Shown: positions 8,160 through 15,285 of the stretch, piece by piece
Numbering within the stretch: position 1 is the first letter of the stretch
How the letters are laid out: the number at the start of each line of letters is the position of its first letter
Source of the DNA: Longimicrobiales bacterium
Lineage (GTDB): Bacteria; Gemmatimonadota; Gemmatimonadetes; Longimicrobiales; Gaopeijiaceae
Assembly (NCBI GenBank): GCA_028278645.1
Contig: JANQDZ010000024.1
Span: forward strand, 16,519-80,518
Direction of reading: 5' to 3'
Length of the DNA stretch: 64,000 bases
The notes under the pieces: model-generated
Seen by the model: only the letters and a program-made list of their open reading frames with translations
Told to the model about the DNA's origin: nothing
Database searches by the model: none
Translations under genes and position numbers: made by a program

Positions 8160-8442
8160 CTAAGGAAGGGTGTTGCGAAAAGGGGGCGAGCCCCGTTACC
8201 AACGCCACGGGGCCATATGCAAGGCGGGGCTTCGCTGGCATAGCCATGCGCTACGTCGAGAAGTCCCAACGAAGTAGATGGCCCCGTGCCGTCGTAACCC
8301 CAAGGGCATAGGGAGGTTACGGCGCTATACTGCGTCAGAACTCCTCCCCGATACTTCAGCATCGCATTCGTCGTCCTTCCTTGTCTAGCATCCGCAAGCT
8401 CCCTATGCGGGGCCGCACCCCCTTTTCGCAACACCCTTCTAA
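8160..8442. mobile_element. Candidate non-autonomous (MITE-like) element with 22-bp terminal inverted repeats
   Basis: A 22-bp perfect inverted repeat bounds the segment: 8165-8186 and 8418-8439. The tetranucleotide CTAA lies at both outer edges (8160-8163 and 8439-8442), which could be a short target duplication. Inside are further nested dyads: CACGGGGCCAT (8206-8216) against ATGGCCCCGTG (8278-8288), with imperfect pairing extending beyond, and GCATAGGGAG near 8306 against CTCCCTATGC near 8399. It therefore can fold into a large structured RNA or DNA cruciform. A minus-strand reading frame of 116 codons crosses it but has no recognisable protein character. It fills most of the 572-bp gap between sat and the peroxidase gene. 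It could alternatively be a structured 5' leader of sat. Confidence 0.55.
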
Positions 8443-8643
8443 ACTGGTCGAACGTGGGCTAGAGTCTACCCGCCCGGACTTCCCTTGGCAATGCGCTGAA
8501 ACCCACCTCCGAAAGGGACATCCTGGGACCAGAAATGTCCCAAAATGTCAACCTTCCGGCTCTTTGATGCCCTTGCGGGGTACCGGCGACTCTGCACCCT
8601 ACGTGGACTCAGCAAAAAGCGGACCCGACCGCGAGGAGGAAGG
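8443..8643. other. Non-coding remainder of the sat-peroxidase gap
   Basis: After the inverted-repeat element, about 200 bp lead up to the peroxidase start. It presumably holds the promoter of that gene, but I recognise no clear -35/-10 pair. The stretch 8072-8159 on the other side of the element is the leader of sat and holds only its ribosome-binding site. Confidence 0.4.
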
Positions 8644-9726
8644 ATGAGGTACGTCCCGGTTTTTTTTGCCTTTTCCCTGGTGATGGTGACGGCATGCGGT
8701 GGCGGGGATTCCGCTTCGGGAGAAGGGCAGGATCCCGCATTCTTGCCCACCGAAGGGGCCGCGCCCGGTGGTGGCGGACCCCTTGGGGCTGTTCCGGTTC
8801 CGGCCAATAACCCGCTGACTGCCGCCAAGGTGGCCCTTGGCCACCAACTCTTCTTCGATGCCCGCCTTTCCGCGGACGGGACCCGTTCGTGTTACTCCTG
8901 CCATCAGAATGAGGACGGGAACGGAGGAGCCCTGCCCACGGCGGTTGGGGCTTTGGACCGACAGCTGACGAGACATTCCCCCGTCATATGGAACGTGGGT
9001 TATATGCCGACCTTCTATTGGGACGGACGCTCGGGGAGCCTGGAGGCCCAGGCCAAAGGAGCCTGGGGGGGCGGGAACATGGGAGTGGGGGCCGACAACC
9101 TGGATGCCAAGGCCGCGGAGATCGGGGCGATCCCCGGGTACGCCGAGCAGTTCGAGGCCGTCTTCGGCGATCGGGGGGCCACGGCCGAGACAGTGGCTGA
9201 AGCCATCGCCTCCTATGAGCGAACACTGATCTGCGACAATACTCGATACGACCGGTTTATGTCTGGAGACCAGGATGCCTTGAGCGAACAGGAACAGTCA
9301 GGCCTGGAGCTGTTCAACGGGAAAGCGGCATGCGCTACCTGCCATACCGCTCCGTTCTTCTCGGCCCAGTTCGCGACGGAGGGTGGTATCTACTACAACG
9401 TGGGGATTGGGGTTGCGGGGGTTCCGGAGGATCAGGTCGACGTGGGACGGATGGCTGTCTCCGAGCTCCCTGAAGACTGGGCTGCCTTTAAGGTCCCTAG
9501 CCTCCGAAACATCGCAGCCAGTGCCCCCTACTTCCACGACGGATCGGTGGCCAGTCTCGAGCAGGCCGTGCGTTACATGGCCGGCCCAGGGGTGGCGAAC
9601 AAGAACCTCACTCCCCTCATCATGGACAGGGGTTTGACCGATACTGAGGTTGATGCCCTGGTGGCCTTCCTGGGGTCACTTACCTGCCCCGGTGAGCTTG
9701 TGGCACCGGAACTGCCGGGGGGATGA
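8644..9726 (+). CDS. Di-haem cytochrome c peroxidase (CcpA/MauG family), lipoprotein
   Basis: A 360-residue precursor. The N-terminus is a lipoprotein signal ending at VTAC (Cys18), then a Gly/Pro-rich linker. Two c-type haem sites are visible: C83-YS-C86-H87 and C230-AT-C233-H234, in the order and spacing of bacterial di-haem peroxidases, plus the family blocks GHQLFFDARLS and VPSLRNIAASAPYFHDGS near the C-terminus. The family reduces periplasmic H2O2 using cytochrome c or small copper proteins; MauG-like relatives do protein modification. I chose ATG 8644 because GAGGAGGA lies just upstream and the signal sequence begins there; a longer frame from 8545 has no signal features. It precedes a Fur-box-like operator, so it may belong to the same physiology but not to the same transcript. 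Confidence 0.93.
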   Translation: MRYVPVFFAFSLVMVTACGGGDSASGEGQDPAFLPTEGAAPGGGGPLGAVPVPANNPLTAAKVALGHQLFFDARLSADGTRSCYSCHQNEDGNGGALPTAVGALDRQLTRHSPVIWNVGYMPTFYWDGRSGSLEAQAKGAWGGGNMGVGADNLDAKAAEIGAIPGYAEQFEAVFGDRGATAETVAEAIASYERTLICDNTRYDRFMSGDQDALSEQEQSGLELFNGKAACATCHTAPFFSAQFATEGGIYYNVGIGVAGVPEDQVDVGRMAVSELPEDWAAFKVPSLRNIAASAPYFHDGSVASLEQAVRYMAGPGVANKNLTPLIMDRGLTDTEVDALVAFLGSLTCPGELVAPELPGG

Positions 9727-10043
9727 GGGAATCGGGGGTGGTGCAAGGGCGCCGAAACCTCCTGGATTTGTTGGCCCATCGGCGAGCTCCAGGCAACGGG
9801 CGACCCTTCCGGAAAGTTTCGTAGAGAAAAAGTATTGACAAAGATGAGAATGGTTCTCATCTTTGTTCTCGGCAGTTGTGAGATTTTTTTCACGCAGGGT
9901 GGGGAATGCAGCCAATCGGAGCGGATAAGGGGGCGACCAAAACCCGGAGCGGGGCGAGAAAACCCTTGCCCCCTCTCCGCCCTACCGCCATCTTCTCAAC
10001 CGTTGAAATCAAGGGACGGCCCGGTCTTCTCGAAAGAAGGTTC
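9727..10043 (+). other. Regulatory leader of the TonB-receptor locus
   Basis: This 317-bp gap holds the Fur-box-like operator (9835-9866) and then about 175 bp of apparent leader. An alternative in-frame start of the next gene at ATG 9906 would use part of it. I see no clear terminator for the peroxidase gene. Confidence 0.5.
9835..9866 (+). promoter_or_regulatory. Fur-box-like operator overlapping a promoter
   Basis: A perfect dyad: 13-base arm 9838-9850 (ACAAAGATGAGAA), spacer TGG, and complementary arm 9854-9866. The core TGAGAATGGTTCTCA agrees with the classical 7-1-7 Fur box TGATAATGATTATCA at 12 of 15 positions. A consensus -35 hexamer TTGACA (9835-9840) overlaps its left edge, so a bound repressor would block RNA polymerase. 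The genes downstream are a His-rich secreted protein and a TonB-dependent receptor, which fits iron-regulated uptake. Zur or Mur operators look similar, so the metal is inferred. Confidence 0.75.
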
Positions 10044-10379
10044 ATGAGGCAGGTTCTCCCGTTTAGGCTCAGGGTAACGGCTGCCGCCATCGTGGGTGTG
10101 CTTCCGGCCATGTCCGGAATCATCCCGGTTCTGGACATCTACCCTGAGGACTTCCGAGACGGGATCGAGGAGCATCACCACGAAGGCACCCACGGGCTTC
10201 CTCACGACCACTTCATCTGTATCCAGCAGGAGACCAACCAGCTAGCGGCAGATGCTGATATTCCGTCAGCCCCGTCCGCCCGGCTGGCCACTGCCGACGA
10301 TCAAATCTCCCTTCCTGCTTTCCCCACAGCACTGCGGGAGGTTCTTTCCCCTAGACCCCGCAGCCCGCCGCTCGCGTAG
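10044..10379 (+). CDS. Small secreted His-rich protein of unknown function, upstream of TonB receptor
   Basis: A 111-residue protein. Residues 1-28 look like a signal peptide (basic start, then VTAAAIVGVLP). The mature part has a dense metal-binding-like segment, EEHHHEGTHGLPHDHFIC, with seven His and one Cys in 18 residues, followed by a low-complexity Pro/Arg-rich tail. I do not recognise a family. It is the first gene after the Fur-box-like operator and lies about 100 bp before the receptor gene on the same strand, so a periplasmic metal-scavenging or metal-sensing role is plausible but inferred. ATG 10044 has AAGAAGG three bases upstream; ATG 9906 would add 46 residues without a signal sequence at the N-terminus. 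Confidence 0.6.
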   Translation: MRQVLPFRLRVTAAAIVGVLPAMSGIIPVLDIYPEDFRDGIEEHHHEGTHGLPHDHFICIQQETNQLAADADIPSAPSARLATADDQISLPAFPTALREVLSPRPRSPPLA

Positions 10380-10481
10380 GAAACCTCCGCAACAAACAAA
10401 AAAAAGTTGGAATCCGATCTTCCGTTTGGAGGATCGTAGAGAGGCTTCGAATGAGGACCACTCTACCTGCGAGCGAGCGAA

Positions 10482-12758
10482 ATGCCTAGAACATATATAG
10501 CAGTAGCGGCCTTGATCCTCTTGTGCGCTTCCCCCAGTGTCCTGTCCGGCGCTGGGGCCCACCCCTTCTCCAGTCCCGACACTGTCGCCGGGCGTGGCGA
10601 AATCCACCCTGATTCCATTCCCGGTACGGTTGTTGGTCAGATCCAGAGTGAAGGGAATCCTGTTCCTTATGCCAGCGTCTCGGTCCGGGGTTCCGTCCGG
10701 GTTCTTGAGGCTAATGGAGAGGGCCGTTTCATCATCGATGACGTGGCACCCGGTGAGCAAGTACTTCTCGTCACCGCCATGGGATACGAGACCAAGGAGA
10801 TCCCCTTCGAGTTGAGCCCCGGAGGAGTCGCCGAAGTGAGCCTCGAGCTGGCTACGGCTGCGATCGAGATGAACCCCATCGTGGTCACCGGAACGATGCG
10901 GGAGACCTTCATCTCCGAATCCCCGGTGAAGGTGGACGTAGTCAACGTCAGATACCTTCAGCGGAATACCACCAACAACCTCATGGAGGCCATCGAGGGC
11001 GTGAATGGGCTCTATACCCAGGTGGATTGCGCTGTCTGCTACACCAACAACATTCGCATCAACGGTATGGAGGGCCCCTATACCGCGGTCCTCATTGATG
11101 GTATGCCGATCATGAGCTCCTTGGCCACCGTGTACGGCCTGAACGGCATCAATCCTTCCATGATCGAGCAGATCGAGATTCTCAAGGGCCCGTCCTCGAC
11201 GCTATATGGCTCCGAGGCCATGGGCGGGGTCGTCAACGTCATAACCAAGGATCTCCGATTCGCCCCACGGTACGCCGTGGATCTGAGGGGGCTGAGCACA
11301 GGCGAACGCGTGGTTGATTTCGCTCTGAATCCCGGTACGTCTGCGCTGAGAGGCTCGGTGAGCGGATCCGTCCAGTTTATGGATAAGTTCCTCGACGAAA
11401 ACGGAGACAATTTCTCCGACATTCCCAAAAACAACACCGCCACGTTCTTCGGGAAGCTCTCCTACCGGCCCGATGGCGAGGAGGTATTTGGGCTGGCGGC
11501 CAAGTACTACTACGAGGATCGCTGGGGAGGAACCAGCGAATGGCGCAGCGAAGACCGAGGGAGCGGTGACATCTACGGCGAGTCCATCTACACCAATCGG
11601 GTGGAGCTCATCGGGAGCCTGAAGCCTGCGTGGATGAAGGATTGGAAGCTGGACTTTTCCTATGCTTGGCATGACCAGGACGCGGTCTATGGTGACACAC
11701 CGTACATGGGCGAGTTCCATACTTACTTCGCGAACCTCACCCGAACCGGCTCTCTGGGGACCAACCACAACTACCTGGTAGGCCTCACCGCCCGGCACCT
11801 GGTTCACGACGACAACACCGTGGCCACCGAACAAAGCTACAACCGGTTCATTCCAGGCGTTTTCGCCCAGGACGAGTTTGCAGTGTCCCCGGAGTTCAGC
11901 GTGATGGGGGGAATGCGTCTGGACAATCACGAGAACCACGGGGTCATTGCCTCACCGCGACTCTCCCTCAAGCTGAGTCCCACCAAAGACGGGAAGACGA
12001 CCTTCAGGATCAACGGCGGCACTGGTTTCCGGGTGGTGAACGCCTTCAGCGAAGACTTTGCAGGGATCGTTCACGGAGCCAGAGACGTGGTCATCGGGGA
12101 TGAGCTGGATCCGGAGAAGTCCTGGAGCATCACCGGGAATTTCAACCAGGTGCTGGACTTCGGTGACAATCCCATGATGGTGGACGTCGACCTCTTCTAC
12201 ACCCGTTTCCAGAACCAGCTCGTGGCGGACTACGACATGGATCCGGACCTCATCGTGTTCCGGAACCTGGACGGGAAATCGGTCACCCGAGGCGTATCCC
12301 TCTCATTTAATCAGAACCTCAGCCACTTTGGGCTCCTCTATTCCGCAGGGATCACCTTCCAGGATGTGTACACGGTGGAGAGCGGCTTCAAAGAGGACCT
12401 GGAGTTCGCCCCTGATTTCAAGGGTGTCTGGTCGGTGGGTTACACCCTACCGATGGGCCTGACACTGGACTATACGGGCAATGTGGTGGGGCCAAAGAAG
12501 ATGCCGGAGTACGATGCCCCCTTCGAGCGGGATCCGGAGTCGCCCACCTACACCGTTCACAATCTCCAGGGAACCATGGACCTGGGATCCGGGCGGGAGT
12601 TTTACCTTTCCGTCAAGAACCTCTTCAACTGGACCCAGGGGAGTCCGTTGGTGGATCCGTCCAATCCCTTTGGTGACAACTTTGACACGGCCTATATCTA
12701 TGGGCCGGTCTACGGACGGTATTTCATGGCCGGTGTAAGACTGACAGCCGGTCGGTAG
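10482..12758 (+). CDS. TonB-dependent outer-membrane receptor, probable iron/siderophore or metal uptake
   Basis: A 758-residue receptor: signal peptide, an N-terminal carboxypeptidase-regulatory-like beta-sandwich (GTVVGQIQSEGNPVPYASVSV to about residue 120), a plug domain (IVVTGTMRE onward, with EILKGPSSTLYGSEAMGGVVNVIT near residue 240) and a C-terminal 22-strand barrel ending in a typical aromatic/charged strand. The plug carries a C-x-x-C pair (QVDCAVCYTNNIRINGMEG), which could bind a metal or form a disulfide. It imports ligands across the outer membrane using TonB/ExbBD energy. The upstream Fur-box-like site argues for iron; copper receptors also neighbour His-rich proteins. It is followed after 13 bp by a thioredoxin-like lipoprotein gene, probably cotranscribed. 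Confidence 0.93.
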   Translation: MPRTYIAVAALILLCASPSVLSGAGAHPFSSPDTVAGRGEIHPDSIPGTVVGQIQSEGNPVPYASVSVRGSVRVLEANGEGRFIIDDVAPGEQVLLVTAMGYETKEIPFELSPGGVAEVSLELATAAIEMNPIVVTGTMRETFISESPVKVDVVNVRYLQRNTTNNLMEAIEGVNGLYTQVDCAVCYTNNIRINGMEGPYTAVLIDGMPIMSSLATVYGLNGINPSMIEQIEILKGPSSTLYGSEAMGGVVNVITKDLRFAPRYAVDLRGLSTGERVVDFALNPGTSALRGSVSGSVQFMDKFLDENGDNFSDIPKNNTATFFGKLSYRPDGEEVFGLAAKYYYEDRWGGTSEWRSEDRGSGDIYGESIYTNRVELIGSLKPAWMKDWKLDFSYAWHDQDAVYGDTPYMGEFHTYFANLTRTGSLGTNHNYLVGLTARHLVHDDNTVATEQSYNRFIPGVFAQDEFAVSPEFSVMGGMRLDNHENHGVIASPRLSLKLSPTKDGKTTFRINGGTGFRVVNAFSEDFAGIVHGARDVVIGDELDPEKSWSITGNFNQVLDFGDNPMMVDVDLFYTRFQNQLVADYDMDPDLIVFRNLDGKSVTRGVSLSFNQNLSHFGLLYSAGITFQDVYTVESGFKEDLEFAPDFKGVWSVGYTLPMGLTLDYTGNVVGPKKMPEYDAPFERDPESPTYTVHNLQGTMDLGSGREFYLSVKNLFNWTQGSPLVDPSNPFGDNFDTAYIYGPVYGRYFMAGVRLTAGR

Positions 12759-12771
12759 GAGTGAGGTTCCT

Positions 12772-13389
12772 TTGACCGGCGGTAGGCGAACCAGAGACAG
12801 CGGCCGGGGCCTGTCGGCCCTGGCCGCTGTTCTGGCCTTCGCAGGATTGGGCTGCATGAGCCCTGGTGCGGCAACCCCTTCCGGGGCTGGACCGGCTCTC
12901 GAGTTCGGTCCAAACACCCGGGTCCCAATCCCTTCAGATACCATTCTTGGCTCGCCGGACCTCCTCGTGTACGGGGAGGCCGATTACGAATGGCGGTTGG
13001 AGAGGCTGGATGGCTCCACCGTTTCCCTTTCCGCCTTCCAGGGCAAGGTGGTGTTCATCAACATGTGGGCCACCTGGTGTGGGCCCTGCATCCGAGAGTT
13101 GTCCAGCATCGAAGCCCTCATCAACTCCATGGCTGGATCCGAGGTTTCCTTCCTCCTGGTCTCCCCGGAGGAAGCCAGGTCGGTAGCCAGGTTCCTTCGC
13201 ATCCACGACTACGACCTGCCCGTCTACCTCGAAGCCCAGGAGATGCCTTCGGCCTTCGGTTTGAAGGCCTTACCCACCACTTTCATTGTAGACAAAGTGG
13301 GCCGAATCGTCCTGAGGCACCGGGGCGCGGCCAACTGGGACCTCGATTCGGTCCGCCAGCTCCTCCAGGCTCTGGCGGCTTCCCACTAG
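12772..13389 (+). CDS. TlpA/ResA-like thioredoxin-fold lipoprotein
   Basis: A 205-residue protein. The N-terminus carries a hydrophobic stretch ending in LGC (about residue 28), a lipobox, so it is anchored to a membrane on the periplasmic side. The thioredoxin fold follows, with the redox motif WATWCGPC, a cis-Pro segment (ALPTTFIVD) and DKVGRIVLRH. TlpA/ResA-type proteins reduce disulfides in periplasmic targets such as apocytochromes c or Cu-site proteins. The start is TTG 12772 with AGGAG upstream, 13 bp after the receptor stop. Its location suggests it may keep the receptor's C-x-x-C or the nearby peroxidase's haem cysteines reduced; this is inference. Confidence 0.9.
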   Translation: MTGGRRTRDSGRGLSALAAVLAFAGLGCMSPGAATPSGAGPALEFGPNTRVPIPSDTILGSPDLLVYGEADYEWRLERLDGSTVSLSAFQGKVVFINMWATWCGPCIRELSSIEALINSMAGSEVSFLLVSPEEARSVARFLRIHDYDLPVYLEAQEMPSAFGLKALPTTFIVDKVGRIVLRHRGAANWDLDSVRQLLQALAASH

Positions 13390-13405
13390 TCACCCTCCAA
13401 AAGCC

Positions 13406-13444
13406 CACCCTGCGGTGGTACTGTAAGGCACCCTGTGGTGGTAC
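13406..13444. repeat. Short direct repeat with internal dyads
   Basis: Two 16-base copies, CACCCTGCGGTGGTAC and CACCCTGTGGTGGTAC (13406-13421 and 13429-13444), differ at one base. Each also holds a CACC/GGTG dyad. They lie in the short gap before the rhodanese-MBL gene. They may be a binding site or chance; nothing more can be said. Confidence 0.3.
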
Positions 13445-13552
13445 CCTCCGCCTTTATCGGGGTACCAGGGAACTCAATTCCATTACTGCCGTAGGTCTGG
13501 ATCTGAGAACCGGCTCTCGCTGTACCTCGGCAGGGGCAGTCGCGAGGAAAAG

Positions 13553-14743
13553 ATGGCGGACGAACAAGCAGGTCGTGGGCCGTTTCCTATCCCGGAAGCA
13601 CCGGGGCTGACAGCTGGAGAGATGGCCCAGATGTTGGCCGATGGGGAAGCTTTTCAGATCATGGACGTCCGAGCCCCGGAGCGTGTGGCCAACGGGAGGG
13701 TGGATCAGGTTCGTCCGGACCGATTCCACAACATCCGGGGTTCTGAGCTCATCAACATCAAGGATCCGTCTGCCACCGGCTTGGATCCAAGCGAACCTGT
13801 TGCCGTGGTGTGCGGCCACGGCATGGACTCAAAGATCATCGCGGTACACCTGGGGCGCTTGGGGTTTGACGCGAGGTCCCTGGTGGGAGGGATGGCGGCG
13901 TGGATGCGCCTCACCGTTCCCATCGATTTGGATCCTCCTGAAGGCTTGAATCGAATCGTACAGTTCGACCGAGTTGGGAAGGGCTGTCTCGGATACCTTC
14001 TGGTGAGTGATGGGGAGGCCCTCATCGTAGATCCGCCTTTGGCCTTGAAGGAATACCTGGAGGTTCTGGAAGAGACCGGGGCGAGGTTGGTCGGCGTGGC
14101 TGACACCCATGTCCACGCGGACTACGTCAGCGGTGGGCCCGGGTTGGCCAGGCACTTCAGGGTCCCGTATTACCTTCACGCCGCCGACGCCGTTTATCCC
14201 TATGACGGGACGCCCGGACGGATCGACTTTTTGTCTATATCCGACGGCGATGACATCAACCTCGGCCGGACGAATGTGAGTGTGATCCACACTCCCGGGC
14301 ACACCGAGGGGAGTGTCTCCTTCCTGGTGGAAGGCCGAGTGGCTCTCACAGGAGACTTCCTCTTCGTAGAGTCCATCGGCCGACCCGACCTTGCTGGCCG
14401 GGAAGAAGAATGGTCGAAGCAACTTTGGGCATCGGTGGTCCGGGCCATCCGGGAATGGGATGACGGTGTGGCTGTTTATCCTGCCCACTACGCGGGGGAA
14501 GGCGAGCGGAGAATGGGGAAGGCCATCGGAGCTCCGTTCGGGGATCTGCTGGCTTCCAGCGAGTTGCTGAAGATCCAGGATCCTGAGGTGTTTTTTCACC
14601 AGATCCTCAGCCGAAAGGCTCCTTTCCCGGAAGCCTACAAAAAAATCAAAGCCATCAACGTAGGTTTGGCCCCTATTGTCGAGTCTGAGGTGGAGGTGCT
14701 GGAGGTGGGGCGAAACGAGTGCGCCTTGGGGGGCGCTGACTGA
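13553..14743 (+). CDS. Rhodanese-MBL-fold fusion protein (persulfide dioxygenase-like)
   Basis: A 396-residue fusion with the domain order rhodanese then metallo-beta-lactamase. The rhodanese domain (about 18-125) has an intact active-site loop with Cys in VVCGHGMDSK. The MBL domain (about 130-370) has the THVHADYVSGG motif, HTPGHTEGSVSF and TGDFLF, which provide the iron/zinc ligands of ETHE1/glyoxalase II-like hydrolases. The usual second His of HxHxDH is Tyr here, a change that also occurs in related rhodanese-MBL proteins. Such fusions process persulfides (oxidation of glutathione or other thiol persulfides to sulfite). Start ATG 13553 lies after a GAGGAAAAG. It overlaps the next gene's start by one base. 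It may consume sulfide produced nearby, but this is inferred. Confidence 0.88.
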   Translation: MADEQAGRGPFPIPEAPGLTAGEMAQMLADGEAFQIMDVRAPERVANGRVDQVRPDRFHNIRGSELINIKDPSATGLDPSEPVAVVCGHGMDSKIIAVHLGRLGFDARSLVGGMAAWMRLTVPIDLDPPEGLNRIVQFDRVGKGCLGYLLVSDGEALIVDPPLALKEYLEVLEETGARLVGVADTHVHADYVSGGPGLARHFRVPYYLHAADAVYPYDGTPGRIDFLSISDGDDINLGRTNVSVIHTPGHTEGSVSFLVEGRVALTGDFLFVESIGRPDLAGREEEWSKQLWASVVRAIREWDDGVAVYPAHYAGEGERRMGKAIGAPFGDLLASSELLKIQDPEVFFHQILSRKAPFPEAYKKIKAINVGLAPIVESEVEVLEVGRNECALGGAD

Positions 14744-15267
14744 TGCTCGAAAACACGGACACCCTCCTCTCCCTAGCCGAAATCGCCGCGGCTTTTGCGG
14801 GCTTCGCTGCCCTGGTCAGCGTGATCAGGCGGAAGAAAGGAGATCCGGAGGAGGCTGTCCATGATGTTCTGAGGCTCCGCCTGGTCATCTCCTCGAGCGT
14901 GGTAGGGGTAGCGGCGGCTTTGGTTCCTGTCGGCCTGGCGGGTTATGGCCTGGCGGTTTCATCGGTGTGGCGCGTGTCGAGCATGGCCTTCCTGGTCATG
15001 AGCTACGGCATAATCCTTTCATTTGTCACCGCATACAAACCGGTTCGCGGGGATTTCCCGCCGGACCGGTTGGCCGTGGCCGTTGCCACGTCTCTCGAGG
15101 TAGTAGAGCAGATCAGTCTGTTTGTGGTCCTCCTGGGCCTGTCGCTCGGGAACCCAGCGGCTCTTTATGTTACGGCACTGATCGCCAACATTTGCCAGGC
15201 TGGGTTTGTGTTCGTGCGGTTTATCGAGTCGGCCTTCCGATACGAACGCGGGTCGGACGGAGCCTAG
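14743..15267 (+). CDS. Small integral membrane protein of unknown function
   Basis: A 174-residue protein with about four membrane helices. The N-terminus has AEIAAAFAGFAALVSVIR, then a short charged loop (RRKKGDPEEAVHD), and further hydrophobic segments around residues 50-70, 75-95 and 120-150. No family is recognised. Its ATG overlaps the TGA of the rhodanese-MBL gene (TGATG at 14741-14745), so it is translated in the same operon. The coupling suggests a membrane partner for the sulfur enzyme, but no functional motif supports this directly. Confidence 0.65.
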   Translation: MLENTDTLLSLAEIAAAFAGFAALVSVIRRKKGDPEEAVHDVLRLRLVISSSVVGVAAALVPVGLAGYGLAVSSVWRVSSMAFLVMSYGIILSFVTAYKPVRGDFPPDRLAVAVATSLEVVEQISLFVVLLGLSLGNPAALYVTALIANICQAGFVFVRFIESAFRYERGSDGA

Positions 15268-15285
15268 GGGCCTGTAAGCAGGGAG

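Noticed and set aside
8084..8434. 116-codon minus-strand frame inside the inverted-repeat element
   Set aside because: No protein-like features, no ribosome site, and it covers both repeat arms; it is better explained as non-coding structure.
8072..8643. Possible riboswitch in the leader of sat
   Set aside because: Dyads are present, but no known riboswitch core (SAM or similar) could be recognised, and the terminal inverted repeats fit a mobile element better.
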